A stretch of 64,000 nucleotides of DNA from Herbaspirillum seropedicae (lineage in GTDB: Bacteria > Pseudomonadota > Gammaproteobacteria > Burkholderiales > Burkholderiaceae_D), in contig NZ_CP011930.1 in the NCBI RefSeq assembly GCF_001040945.1, forward strand, positions 2,581,704 through 2,645,703, in the 5' to 3' direction. The notes under the pieces are model-generated. The model was not told the origin of the DNA. It made no database searches and saw nothing but the letters and a program-made list of their open reading frames with translations. Numbering within the stretch: position 1 is the first letter of the stretch; each line of letters opens with the position of its first letter. A program made the position numbers and the translations under genes. Shown here in pieces: positions 27,508-36,035 of this stretch.

Positions 27508-27588
27508 CTGTGTTTTCCCTTGTGTGTTGTGTTCAGTTCCGCTGGTAGTGCTTTTTCCCCTCGTCTCCCTCCCGAAGGAGTGTTCGCC

Positions 27589-27702
27589 ATGTCAGATCGC
27601 AAGCCCAAGCCCGCCATCGCCATCGTTGCCGGCATCATCGCCCTGGCCATCATCGGCGGCATGTTCCTGCTCGGCGTGTTCCATTTCTCCAGTCATAGCT
27701 GA
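27589..27702 (+). CDS. 37-residue single-helix membrane peptide
   Basis: GAAGGAG lies eight bases before the ATG. The peptide has a basic head (MSDRKPKPA) and one hydrophobic helix (IAIVAGIIALAIIGGMFLLG), then FHFSSHS. The ribosome site and composition support translation, although a longer frame overlaps it from upstream. No family is recognised and the function is unknown. Confidence 0.5.
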   Translation: MSDRKPKPAIAIVAGIIALAIIGGMFLLGVFHFSSHS

Positions 27703-27714
27703 ACGACCTGCCCC

Positions 27715-28536
27715 TCAGGGCGGGTTGCCACGATCGGCATCGCGCAGGTAAGCAGCCATGTCGGCTGCGTCCTGCGCGCTCACGCCAAGTTCGGGCATGG
27801 CGCCGCCGGGCTTGTAGCGCTTGGGGTGCATGATCCAGCGGGCCAGGTTGCCGGCGGTATTGGGCAGGGCGCCGGAGACGTAGTGCTGGCTGGCCAGGTG
27901 CGCCAGGGCGGGCCCGACCTGAGTGTCGGGGCCCACCACGCCAGGGATGCGGTGGCAGGACTGGCAGGCGTACTGGGTGAGCGCGATGCGGCCGCGTTCG
28001 ATATCGCCGGCCAGCTGCGTTGGATCAGCGTCGTTACCGCTCACCGTCTGTGAGGCCGGCGTCAAGTCCGGCATGGCGCGCAGATAGGCGACGATGTCCC
28101 AGCGCTGGGCTTCACTCAGATGGTTCTGCCAGGCGGGCATGCCAGTCATCTTGACGCCGTTGCTGACAATCCAGTACAGCTCCCGATCCTCCCATTTGTG
28201 CTCGGCGTCGGCCAAGGGCCCGGGAACCGGCTGCATGCTCAGCCCGGCGGTAGCGGGCGGCAAGCCGGGAGCGCCATGGCAGCTCAGACAGTGCTGACGG
28301 TACAGCGCCGCGCCACGCACCGACATGGCGGCATCCTGGGGCGGGGCAACGATGGCGCGGGCGTGATGCCGCACCGATTGCCGCATCGCATATTCCATCA
28401 GCTTGAACACGGGCGACCAGTGCTGCGCCACCGCGCTTACGTTGTACCAGCCGCTCCAGACCAGCAAGCCGGCGGCCAGCGTCAACAAGGCCGCTGCGAC
28501 ACCGGTCAGCGCCAGCAAGCGCAAGGGCTGTCTCAT
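27715..28536 (-). CDS. Di-haem cytochrome c, membrane-anchored
   Basis: This 273-residue protein has an N-terminal anchor helix and two cytochrome c domains with CLSCH and CQSCH haem-attachment sites. Likely Met axial ligands lie in MPAWQNHLSEAQ and in GGAMPELGVS. It is the last gene of the oxidase operon and overlaps the preceding cytochrome gene by four bases, so it is co-translated with it. It probably passes electrons toward the CuA/cytochrome c subunit II. Confidence 0.88.
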   Translation of the reverse strand: MRQPLRLLALTGVAAALLTLAAGLLVWSGWYNVSAVAQHWSPVFKLMEYAMRQSVRHHARAIVAPPQDAAMSVRGAALYRQHCLSCHGAPGLPPATAGLSMQPVPGPLADAEHKWEDRELYWIVSNGVKMTGMPAWQNHLSEAQRWDIVAYLRAMPDLTPASQTVSGNDADPTQLAGDIERGRIALTQYACQSCHRIPGVVGPDTQVGPALAHLASQHYVSGALPNTAGNLARWIMHPKRYKPGGAMPELGVSAQDAADMAAYLRDADRGNPP

Positions 28537-28907
28537 CGCTGCCCCCGCTTGGGCGAGACCTGGTAGAGGTAGGCGGCCATGTCGGCGGCTTCCTGTTCGG
28601 ACAGGCCCAGTTCCGGCATGGCCGACTGCGGGTGGAAATGGCGCGGATGCATGATCCAGCGCGCCAGGTTGGCCTGGCTGTTGGGCAGGATGCCGGCCAC
28701 ATAGCTGGCCTTGGCGACCTGGTCCAGCGGCGGGCCGACCAGCGTCTGCCCCGGCGCAATACCGGGGATGCTGTGGCAGGCCGCGCAGCCGTGTGTGGCC
28801 AGCAAGCGTCGCCCCTGCTGGGCGTTGGCGGGCTCGGCCGCCGGGCAGGCGGGCGCGGCCAGGCAGGTCGTCAGCAAGAGCAGTTCAGGCAGGATGGACG
28901 GCTTCAT
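28533..28907 (-). CDS. Periplasmic mono-haem cytochrome c
   Basis: This 124-residue protein has a signal peptide, one haem site CAACH and a Met ligand region SAMPELGLSEQEAADMAAYL. Its C-terminal half closely resembles the second haem domain of the following cytochrome gene (ARWIMHP, AMPELG), so the two are likely related by duplication. It overlaps ctaG upstream by 23 bases. Confidence 0.87.
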   Translation of the reverse strand: MKPSILPELLLLTTCLAAPACPAAEPANAQQGRRLLATHGCAACHSIPGIAPGQTLVGPPLDQVAKASYVAGILPNSQANLARWIMHPRHFHPQSAMPELGLSEQEAADMAAYLYQVSPKRGQR

Positions 28908-29778
28908 CGTCTCCTCCTTTGAGCCAGCGCGCGCACAGCACGAGCGCCACGATCACATAGCTGAGCGCGCCCGGTATCCACATGATCAGCCCGCCCAACT
29001 GCTGGTCTTCCAGCGGCGAGATGCCATAGCTCCAGGGCAGCTCCCCGTAGGCCGGATACCACAGCCGCGAGGACAGGGCCAGCAGCGCACCCAGGGCGCT
29101 GGTATGCATCATGGTCGAGAACAGGTAGAGCAATGCGCCGTGGTCCGGTTGCGTGCGTCGCCAGCTGGCCAGCACGCTCCACCAGAACAGCAGCGCCGAG
29201 ACGAAGAAGCTCAGGTGCTGCGTCATATGCAGCGCCTCATGCCTGAGCGCCGCTTCGAAACAGGCCGGCACATGCCAGCCCCAGACGGCGGCGAAATGGA
29301 TCAGCCAGGCCGGCAGCGGTCGGCTGAGCTGGCGTATCCAGGACAGCCACGCCCGCCGGCCGAACCAGCGACCCACCGGCTTGCGCCAGCCCGCCGGCAG
29401 CGCCCACAGCCAGGCTTTCACGGGCCGTCCCGCGATGAGCAACGGGGCCGCCGCGATCATCAGCAATTCGTGCTGCACCATGTGGGCCGCGAAGGAGGCA
29501 GCGCCGGCGGTATCGATGGGCGAGAGCAGCGCCGCCGCCAGGCACAGCCAGCCGCTGCCGAAGCAGGCCAGTTGCGCGCTGCTGGCCACGCGCCGCGCCC
29601 GCAGGCGCCCATGGCCGCGCAGGTACAGCAGCAAGGACAGCAGCACCGTGCCGATCAGCCAGGGCTCATCGTTCCAGCGCGTCGTATCGGCGGCAGCGAT
29701 ACCCAGCGTATGGGCGGCGCCGGGAAGCGGGCAGGCCACCAGCAGCAGGGAGACGGACCAGGGCAGGCGATAGCGCAT
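28885..29778 (-). CDS. ctaG: Cytochrome c oxidase assembly factor CtaG (caa3 type)
   Basis: This polytopic membrane protein of about 297 residues has seven hydrophobic helices and the conserved histidine motifs of the caa3-type CtaG family: MVQHELLMIAAAPLLIAGRP and HALRHEALHMTQHLSFF-like (HEALHMTQHLSFF). It is thought to help metallate the CuB centre. I use the ATG at 29778. A longer frame from 29886 would overlap subunit III extensively. It sits directly downstream of the subunit III gene. Confidence 0.85.
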   Translation of the reverse strand: MRYRLPWSVSLLLVACPLPGAAHTLGIAAADTTRWNDEPWLIGTVLLSLLLYLRGHGRLRARRVASSAQLACFGSGWLCLAAALLSPIDTAGAASFAAHMVQHELLMIAAAPLLIAGRPVKAWLWALPAGWRKPVGRWFGRRAWLSWIRQLSRPLPAWLIHFAAVWGWHVPACFEAALRHEALHMTQHLSFFVSALLFWWSVLASWRRTQPDHGALLYLFSTMMHTSALGALLALSSRLWYPAYGELPWSYGISPLEDQQLGGLIMWIPGALSYVIVALVLCARWLKGGDDEAVHPA

Positions 29779-29791
29779 GATGTTGCGCGGT

Positions 29792-30400
29792 TCAGAACCG
29801 CGGCCCCCAGTAGATGACGGCATAGATGGCCAGCCAGCTGATGACCACGAAGTACCAGTAGTCGCCATTCTCGCTGACATCGACATAGCGCTTGCTCTCC
29901 ACCGGCCCGGTGAAGAAGAGCACGGTCAGCACCAGCGTGTCGAAGGTATCGGTGATCAGGTGGACCGTATGCAAGCCCAGCAGCATCCAGGTGATGGAGC
30001 CGTAGGCGTTGTGGCTCCAGTTGACATTGAGACTGGCGAACTCGCCGATGCGGCCCCCCAGGAACAGCAGTGAAAACAGCAGGCACAGCACCAGCCCCAG
30101 GCGTACGCGCTGGAGGTCGAAGCGGTGCGCGGCCTGGCTGGCCAGATAGTTGGGCAGGCAGGACAGCAGCATGATCACGGTATTGAGACTGCCCCAGAGC
30201 AGATCCGGTGGCGCTGAATCCGGTGGCCAGGCCGGCGCTTGACCGCGCAGGTAGAAATAGCTGGCGATGCCCAGCGCAAACACCGTGCTTTCGATGAAGA
30301 TCAGGCCCAGCGTGGCCCACCAGGTCGTGCTGGCCGGGCCGAAGCCGAAGGTGGGCAGGCCGCTGACATCCAGGGTTGCCGCTGGCTGCTTCATCGTCAT
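29792..30400 (-). CDS. ctaE: Cytochrome c oxidase subunit III
   Basis: This 202-residue protein has five hydrophobic helices and COX3 features: FIESTVFALGIASYFYLRG, GSITWMLLGLHTVHLITD and a final WYFVVISWLAIYAVIYWGP. The start ATG at 30400 overlaps the subunit I stop (ATGA), indicating coupling. The short five-helix form is typical of bacterial caa3 and bo-type oxidases. Confidence 0.9.
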   Translation of the reverse strand: MTMKQPAATLDVSGLPTFGFGPASTTWWATLGLIFIESTVFALGIASYFYLRGQAPAWPPDSAPPDLLWGSLNTVIMLLSCLPNYLASQAAHRFDLQRVRLGLVLCLLFSLLFLGGRIGEFASLNVNWSHNAYGSITWMLLGLHTVHLITDTFDTLVLTVLFFTGPVESKRYVDVSENGDYWYFVVISWLAIYAVIYWGPRF

Positions 30401-32298
30401 GGCCGCACCTCGCTGGCGATGCGCGCCTGGCTGCGCTGGCGGCGCGGCCAGAACCAGATCGCCGTGGCCAGGCCAACGGGCAAGGCGCCCCACACCACCG
30501 CCCAGGGACTGAAGATGGAGCCGATGAACAGCGCCGTGGTCGCCAGCGCCGACAAGAGCGGCCAGGGCGAGGGCGTGGGCAACCAGAAGCGATGTTGCGG
30601 ATGGGCCTCGATGACGCTGGTGATGAGCACTTCGCGCTGGCCATTGTCCAGCCCGCTGACATGGCTGGGCAGGCGCGGCGCTTGCCACAGCGGGTCAGCC
30701 GCATGCACCACCGGCACCTCCAGGAAATTGCCCGCCGGCGGCGGCGAAGGCAGGCTCCATTCCAGCGTAGCCGCGCCCCAGGGATTGTCGCCCGCCGCGG
30801 CACCCCGCCACAGGCTGTGCACCACGTTGAGCAGGAATAGCAGCACGCTCAGGCCGATCAGGAAAGCGCCGATGGTGGCCGTCAGGTTCAGGCCCTCCCA
30901 GCCCATCTGCGCCGCGTAGGTATAGACCCGCCGCGTCATGCCCTGCAGGCCCAGCACATGCATGGGGAAGAAGCAGACGTTGAAACCGACGAAGAACAGC
31001 CAGAAATTCCAGCGCCCCAGCCGCTCGTCCAGCATGCGCCCGGTGAACTTGGGGAACCAGTAGTAGAAACCGCCGAAGAGCGGAAAGATGGCCCCACCCA
31101 GCAGCACGTAGTGCAGGTGCGCGACCACGAAATAGGTGTCGTGCAATTGCAGGTCCAGCGGCACCGAGGCCAGCATCAGCCCGGTCAGGCCGCCCATGAC
31201 CAGGATGAAGAAGAAGGCCAGCACGAACAGCAAAGGCGTCTTGAACACCGGCCGTCCCAGCCAGATCGTGCTGATCCAGCAAAAGATCTGCAAGGCCGTG
31301 GGCAGGGCGATGAGCAGGCTGGCCGCGGTGAAGAAGAGCTTGCCGGCCTCGGGCAGGGTGGTGGCGAACATGTGATGCACCCATAGGCCGAAGGCGAGGA
31401 AGGCTGTGGCGATCAGGGCCAGCACCATGGCCGGATAGCCCACCATGGAGCGACGCGCGAAGGTGGGAATGATGGTCGAGATCATCCCCAGCGGCGGCAG
31501 GAAGATGAGATAGACCTCCGGATGCCCAAAGAACCAGAACAGGTGCTGCCACAGCAACGCATCGCCGCCGTTCTGGTGGCTGTAGAACTGGGTGTTGACC
31601 AGCCTGTCGGTGATGAGTCCGGTGCTGGCCAGCATCACCGCCGGCATGGCGAAGAGCACCATCACCGAGGTCACCAGCATGGCCCAGGCGAACAGCGGCA
31701 TGCGGCGCAGGCTCATGCCGGGCGCGCGCAGCTTCATCACCGTGGTAATGATGACGATGGCCTCGATCAGGGCCGAGAGCTCGGTAAAGGTGATCATCTG
31801 CGCCCAGATATCCACGCCCTTGCCCGAGGCATAGGGATTCAAGGCCAGTGGCACGTAGGCGAACCAGCCCACGTCCGGCCCGCTGCCGGCCAAGAAGGCG
31901 CCATACAGCAGCAGTCCGCCAAAGAGGAAGATCCAGTAGGCAAAGGCGTTCAGGCGCGGGAAAGCGACACTGCGCGCGCCGATCATGAGCGGCAGCAGAT
32001 AGGCCGCCACGGCCTGCATCACCGGCACGGCAAAGAGGAACATCATGGTCGTGCCATGCATGGTGAAGAGCTGGTTGTAGAGCCTTGCGCCGATCAGCTC
32101 AGCGTCGGGGCGCGCCAGTTGCAGCCGCATGGCCAGCGCCAGCATGCCGCCCAGCAGGAAGAACACGAAGGTGGTCACCATGAAGCGGCGCGCAATGGCC
32201 TTGTGGTTGACCGCGCAAAGCCAGCCCCATAGTCCGGGCGGGTCCGACCAGGTCTGTTCCAGGCGGCGCGCTTCTTCGGCGCGTGGGTCCGGGGTCAT
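30397..32298 (-). CDS. ctaD: Cytochrome c oxidase subunit I (A1-type haem-copper oxidase)
   Basis: This 633-residue subunit carries the catalytic haem a, haem a3 and CuB. Visible ligands are H in FTMHGTTMM, the CuB H-x3-Y crosslink in FFGHPEVYLIF, the HH pair in LWVHHMFAT, and the H/H pair in VVAHLHYVLLGG. The glutamate in GHPEV marks the A1 class with a D-channel. About 100 C-terminal residues beyond the twelve-helix core carry additional hydrophobic segments. The start overlaps the subunit II stop (ATGA-type). Confidence 0.95.
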   Translation of the reverse strand: MTPDPRAEEARRLEQTWSDPPGLWGWLCAVNHKAIARRFMVTTFVFFLLGGMLALAMRLQLARPDAELIGARLYNQLFTMHGTTMMFLFAVPVMQAVAAYLLPLMIGARSVAFPRLNAFAYWIFLFGGLLLYGAFLAGSGPDVGWFAYVPLALNPYASGKGVDIWAQMITFTELSALIEAIVIITTVMKLRAPGMSLRRMPLFAWAMLVTSVMVLFAMPAVMLASTGLITDRLVNTQFYSHQNGGDALLWQHLFWFFGHPEVYLIFLPPLGMISTIIPTFARRSMVGYPAMVLALIATAFLAFGLWVHHMFATTLPEAGKLFFTAASLLIALPTALQIFCWISTIWLGRPVFKTPLLFVLAFFFILVMGGLTGLMLASVPLDLQLHDTYFVVAHLHYVLLGGAIFPLFGGFYYWFPKFTGRMLDERLGRWNFWLFFVGFNVCFFPMHVLGLQGMTRRVYTYAAQMGWEGLNLTATIGAFLIGLSVLLFLLNVVHSLWRGAAAGDNPWGAATLEWSLPSPPPAGNFLEVPVVHAADPLWQAPRLPSHVSGLDNGQREVLITSVIEAHPQHRFWLPTPSPWPLLSALATTALFIGSIFSPWAVVWGALPVGLATAIWFWPRRQRSQARIASEVRP

Positions 32299-33329
32299 TG
32301 CAGGGTCTCCAGATAGTCGAGCAGGGCGTTGAGCTCATCGGGCGGCAGTTGCGCGGGCGGCATGATGACGCCGGTCTTGAGCGAGCGTGCATCGGTGATC
32401 CAGCCCGCCAGGAAGCCGCGCTGGTTGGGGAAGATGCCGGCGGCCAGCGTGCTGCGGCTGGCCAGGTGGGTGAGGTCCGGCCCGTTCTGGCCAGCGGCGT
32501 CGGTCCCCCGGATGGCGTGGCACTGTGCGCAGCCGCGCTCCATGAAGACCGCGCGGCCGCGGGCCACCGTGGCGGCGGCGTCGGCAACCGGCGCTGCCGC
32601 ACGTGCCTGGCCGCTCGCCCAGCGGGCATAGTCGGCGGGGGATTCGGCGGTCACCAGCAGGGCCATGCGGGCATGTTCCAGACCACAGAATTCAGCACAC
32701 TGCCCCCGGTAAGTCCCTGCCTGGTCGGCGCGCAGCCGCAGTTGGGCAGGTTTGCCGGGGATCAGGTCGAGCTTGCCATGCAGATTGGGCAACCAGAGGG
32801 AATGGATGACGTCTTCGCTATCGAGATCGATGATGACGGCGCGACCCACCGGCAGATGCAGCTCATTGGCCGTAGTGAAGCCTTGTCCGGTCAGGGGATC
32901 GTGGTACTGCGCCTGCCACCACCATTGGCGTGCGGTGAGCTTCACCTGCAACGCCCCGGCGGTGGGCAACTGGTCCAGCGCCCGGCTGGCCACCACATCA
33001 GCGGCGAACAGCGCCAGCAGCCCGGTGGCCGACAGGCCCAGCGCCCAGCCTATCGCCCAGGTCAGGCGTGGCGTGGCGGCAGCAGCCTCAGCGCTGTAGC
33101 GGCGCCGGCGGAACAGGGCGACGGCACAGGCCAGCAGGGTCAGCAGGAAGACGACGGTGCACAGGCCCAGCGTGACATGCCACAGGCTGGCGATGGTAGC
33201 GGCCTGCGGCCCAGCGGGTTGCAGCACATCCTGCCATTGCGCTCGCGCCTGCGCGACTGGGACGGCGCAACAGGCGCTTGCTGCAAGCAGGCGCAACAAC
33301 AAGGAAGAGGTGGTGGGCATCGCGGCCAT
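32295..33329 (-). CDS. ctaC: Cytochrome c oxidase subunit II fused to cytochrome c
   Basis: The protein has a signal region, two membrane helices, a cupredoxin domain with the CuA ligands in CAEFCGLEHARM, and a C-terminal cytochrome c domain with CAQCH. This fusion defines caa3-type oxidases. Three in-frame ATGs exist (33398, 33329, 33320). I use 33329, giving 344 residues, because the first adds an unlikely leader. It is the first gene of a six-gene minus-strand operon that includes three c-type cytochrome polypeptides. Confidence 0.92.
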   Translation of the reverse strand: MAAMPTTSSLLLRLLAASACCAVPVAQARAQWQDVLQPAGPQAATIASLWHVTLGLCTVVFLLTLLACAVALFRRRRYSAEAAAATPRLTWAIGWALGLSATGLLALFAADVVASRALDQLPTAGALQVKLTARQWWWQAQYHDPLTGQGFTTANELHLPVGRAVIIDLDSEDVIHSLWLPNLHGKLDLIPGKPAQLRLRADQAGTYRGQCAEFCGLEHARMALLVTAESPADYARWASGQARAAAPVADAAATVARGRAVFMERGCAQCHAIRGTDAAGQNGPDLTHLASRSTLAAGIFPNQRGFLAGWITDARSLKTGVIMPPAQLPPDELNALLDYLETLQ

Positions 33330-33427
33330 CGCTGGTTCACCGGAACATCGGGATGAGCGATTATGGAAAGCCTGAGCCTGCGCACGGAATAGGCGCACGC
33401 GGCGATGCGATGTAGGAATGTTGCACC

Positions 33428-33455
33428 CGGGCCGCTGCCGAGCTGGCGCGGCCCG
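33428..33455 (-). terminator. GC hairpin between the Blh gene and the oxidase operon
   Basis: CGGGCCGC (33428-33435) and GCGGCCCG (33448-33455) form a perfect 8-bp stem just after the Blh stop codon. There is no T-run on the minus strand, so it may only slow or partially stop transcription. Confidence 0.4.
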
Positions 33456-33461
33456 AGGGCC

Positions 33462-34340
33462 TTAGAACGCGTTGAGCGGAATCTTGAGGTAGCGCACGCC
33501 ATTGTCCTCGGCCGGCGGCAATTGCCCGGCGCGCATGTTGACCTGCACCGAGGGCAGCAGCAGGACCGGCATGTCCAGCGTGGCGTCGCGGGCCTTGCGC
33601 ATGGTCACGAAGCTCTCTTCGCTCACCCCTTCATGCACGTGGATGTTGTGCCGGCGTTCTTCGGCCACCGTCGTGACGTAGCGCAACTCTCGTCCATTGG
33701 GGCGGTAGTCATGGCACATGTAGAGCTGGGCATGGTCGGGCAGGGACAGCACCGCCTGGATGGAACGGAACAGGGTCCGCGCATCGCCGCCCGGGAAGTC
33801 GCAACGCGCCGTCCCGTAGTCGGGCATGAAGAGCGTGTCGCCGACGAAGGCGGCGATATGCCCGGCCTCTTCCACCACATAGGTGAGGCAGGCCGGCGTG
33901 TGGCCCGGCGTATGCATGACGCGCGCCTGCAACTGGCCGATCTGGAAGCGCGCGCCATCGGCGAAGAGCTGGTCGAACTGGCTACCGTCGTGGGCGAAGG
34001 CGGCGCCGGCGTTGAACAGCTTGCCGAACACCGCCTGCACCTGGGTGATGTGCTCGCCGATGGCGATGCGGCCGCCCAGTTGCTGCTTCAGGTAAGGCGC
34101 CGCTGACAGGTGGTCGGCGTGGGCGTGGGTTTCCAGTATCCATTGCACCTGGGCGCCCAGTTCGCGCACGCGGGCAATGAGCTGGTCGGCGCTGGTGGTG
34201 GCGGTGCGGCCGGATTTGGGATCGTAGTCCAGCACCGTATCGATCAGCGCGCATTGGCCGCTGGCGCGGTCCAGCACCAGATAGCTGACGGTGCTCGTGG
34301 TGGTATCGAAATGGCCTTCAATGTGCAGCTTGTCCATCAT
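33462..34340 (-). CDS. blh: Blh/ETHE1-like MBL-fold persulfide dioxygenase
   Basis: This 292-residue metallo-beta-lactamase-fold protein has THAHADHLSAAPYL with the metal-binding histidines, HTPGHTPACLTYV, VGDTLFMPDYGTARCDFPGG and a C-terminal YMCHDYRP. That set is typical of the ETHE1/Blh group, which oxidises glutathione persulfide to sulfite. It is the last gene of a bigR-type operon with two YeeE/YedE-like transporters and an ArsR sensor, so it should act in sulfide detoxification. Confidence 0.88.
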   Translation of the reverse strand: MMDKLHIEGHFDTTTSTVSYLVLDRASGQCALIDTVLDYDPKSGRTATTSADQLIARVRELGAQVQWILETHAHADHLSAAPYLKQQLGGRIAIGEHITQVQAVFGKLFNAGAAFAHDGSQFDQLFADGARFQIGQLQARVMHTPGHTPACLTYVVEEAGHIAAFVGDTLFMPDYGTARCDFPGGDARTLFRSIQAVLSLPDHAQLYMCHDYRPNGRELRYVTTVAEERRHNIHVHEGVSEESFVTMRKARDATLDMPVLLLPSVQVNMRAGQLPPAEDNGVRYLKIPLNAF

Positions 34341-34378
34341 GCATCCTCGTCTTCATCAACCCATGCCGTCGCCGCATG

Positions 34379-34798
34379 TTATCGCGATCGACGGCGTTCC
34401 AGCAGTGCAAAGAGCAGCATGCCGGCCAGCATGGCCAGCACGAATACCAGGCCCTTGAACTGGCCCGCGCCCACCAGTACCAGAGCCGGACCCGGACAGA
34501 TGCCGGCCATGCCCCAGCCCACGCCAAAGACCAGGCTGCCCAGCACCAGGCGGCGGTCGATCTGGCGCGCAGCAGGCAGTTGCATGGGCTGGCCCAGCAA
34601 GGAAGCCTTCATCCTGCGGGCGTGCGCAAAGGCGGGCACGCCCACGGCAATCGCTGCGGCCATGACCAGCATCAGCGAAGGGTCCCAGGCCCCGGCCAGG
34701 TCGAGGAAGGCCAATACCTTGGCCGGATCGGCCATGCCGGAGAGCAGCAGGCCGAATCCGAACACCAGTCCGGACAGCAAGGCAGTCAGTGCAGTCAT
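34379..34798 (-). CDS. YeeE/YedE-family (DUF6691-like) membrane protein, second half-transporter
   Basis: This protein of about 139 residues has four hydrophobic segments and the family motif GWGMAGICPGPALV. It follows the other YeeE-like gene directly, and together they make up the two halves seen as one polypeptide in thiosulfate transporter TsuA-like proteins. I use the ATG at 34798 because AGGGA lies just upstream. An ATG at 34813 adds five residues. Confidence 0.82.
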   Translation of the reverse strand: MTALTALLSGLVFGFGLLLSGMADPAKVLAFLDLAGAWDPSLMLVMAAAIAVGVPAFAHARRMKASLLGQPMQLPAARQIDRRLVLGSLVFGVGWGMAGICPGPALVLVGAGQFKGLVFVLAMLAGMLLFALLERRRSR

Positions 34799-34813
34799 GC
34801 GTTTGTCCCTCAT

Positions 34814-35248
34814 TCAGAGGCCCGCCACGTGGCGCAGCAGATAGACGCTCACGAAACCGGCCATCATAAAGCAGACCGTGGCCACCGCCGAGCGCAGCGA
34901 AAAGCGCGACAGCCCGCACACCCCATGGCCGCTGGTGCAGCCCGCGCCATATCGCGTACCCAGGCCGACCAGCAGGCCCGCCAGGACGATCTGGCCCAGG
35001 CCGGCGTCGATGTGGATGGGCGGCAGGCTTGCGCCCAGGCGCATGAGCAGGGGCGCTGCCAGCAGGCCCAGCAGGAACATCGCGCGCCAGGCGCGATCGC
35101 CCGCGCGCGGCTGCAGCAGGCCGCCCAGGATGCCGCTGACGCCAGCCACACGGCCATTGGCCAGGATCAGGATGGCGGCGGCCAGGCCGATCAGCGCACC
35201 GCCAGCCAGCGCGGTGACGGGGGTAAAGGCAGTCCAGTCCACTTGCAT
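34814..35248 (-). CDS. YeeE/YedE-family (DUF395) membrane protein, first half-transporter
   Basis: This 144-residue protein has the motif [20 protein letters not shown] (20 residues), whose cysteines are central to thiosulfate and sulfur-compound passage in YeeE-like transporters. The start at 35248 lies two bases after the ArsR gene stop, and its own stop abuts the next gene. A longer frame to 35464 would overlap the regulator gene. Export or import of a sulfur species linked to persulfide stress is inferred. Confidence 0.84.
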   Translation of the reverse strand: MQVDWTAFTPVTALAGGALIGLAAAILILANGRVAGVSGILGGLLQPRAGDRAWRAMFLLGLLAAPLLMRLGASLPPIHIDAGLGQIVLAGLLVGLGTRYGAGCTSGHGVCGLSRFSLRSAVATVCFMMAGFVSVYLLRHVAGL

Positions 35249-35250
35249 GT

Positions 35251-35583
35251 TCACTCCTTGGGGCAGTAAAGGCGATACATCAGGTCCAGCATTTCCAGCA
35301 GCCGCGCATCCGCCACCCGATAGTAGATCCGCTTGCCATCGCGCCGCGTGCTGACCACGCCCTCGTTGCGCAGCACGCCCAACTGCTGTGACAGGGTGGG
35401 CTGGCGGATATCCAGTTGCTCTTCCAGCTCGCTCACGCACATTTCCTGCTGCGACAGCTGGCACAGCAACAACAGACGGTCTTCATTGGCCAGCACCTTG
35501 AGGGCGCCAACGGCCTCGCCTGCGGCCTGGCGCATGCGTTCTGCCGGCAGGGCGAGTGAGGGAACGGGAGCGCGAGCAGTCAT
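35251..35583 (-). CDS. bigR: BigR/SqrR-type ArsR-family sulfide/persulfide-sensing repressor
   Basis: This 110-residue winged-helix repressor ([45 protein letters not shown]) has cysteines at residues 41, 49 and 107. Positions 41 and 107 coincide with the two redox cysteines known in SqrR/BigR that link through sulfur atoms in response to persulfide. It heads the operon with YeeE-like transporters and Blh. I place the start at the ATG at 35583, just inside the AT-rich operator region. Confidence 0.88.
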   Translation of the reverse strand: MTARAPVPSLALPAERMRQAAGEAVGALKVLANEDRLLLLCQLSQQEMCVSELEEQLDIRQPTLSQQLGVLRNEGVVSTRRDGKRIYYRVADARLLEMLDLMYRLYCPKE

Positions 35584-35596
35584 CAATATGTGAATT

Positions 35597-35620
35597 AATA
35601 ATATATTTAAATATATATTA
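35597..35620. promoter_or_regulatory. AT-rich palindromic operator of the bigR operon
   Basis: ATATATTTAAATATAT at 35601-35616 is a perfect 16-bp palindrome in a run of almost pure A/T, just upstream of the repressor start. BigR and related ArsR repressors bind AT-rich palindromes that overlap their own promoters, so this is the likely operator. Confidence 0.65.
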
Positions 35621-35689
35621 ATGCAGAGACGTCGGGCTGACAAGCCTGGCGTGAGGCGCAAGGGGCAGGGGCGATGGGTGCGGGCGAGC

Positions 35690-35896
35690 TCAGGAAGCGT
35701 GCAGCAAATCGATCATACGGCAGCTGGCCTGGCGCGCAGCGGCCATGGCTTCTTCGGCAAAGGCGAAGGGAGCATCCTGGCCGCAGAACTGCAATTGGCC
35801 ATTGATATACAAATCCCAGGTCCAGCCCTGGGCGTTGGGACACTTGAGTTCTATCCTGACCAGCTCATCGCGATACCTGAATAGCGCCTTTCTCAT
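35690..35896 (-). CDS. Small soluble hypothetical protein, 68 residues
   Basis: A good ribosome site (GAGGAAAC) precedes the ATG at 35896. The product has mixed beta/alpha character (YRDELVRIELKCPNAQGWTW, DLYINGQLQFCGQDAPF) and a C-terminal helix (AEEAMAAARQASCRMIDLL). It contains three cysteines and no membrane segment. I do not recognise a family. It lies upstream of and divergent in spacing from the bigR operon, with its own signals. Confidence 0.6.
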   Translation of the reverse strand: MRKALFRYRDELVRIELKCPNAQGWTWDLYINGQLQFCGQDAPFAFAEEAMAAARQASCRMIDLLHAS

Positions 35897-36035
35897 CGTT
35901 TCCTCGGTCTTGTTCTGGTCGGCCGCTCATTGCCGGGCTGCTGCCGGGCTGAAGGGGGCCGCCTAGAGTGCAAGATTGTCATGCGATTGTCATTTTTTAT
36001 TTGCTGATTTCTTGCATTGTACCGATTAGTAGAAT

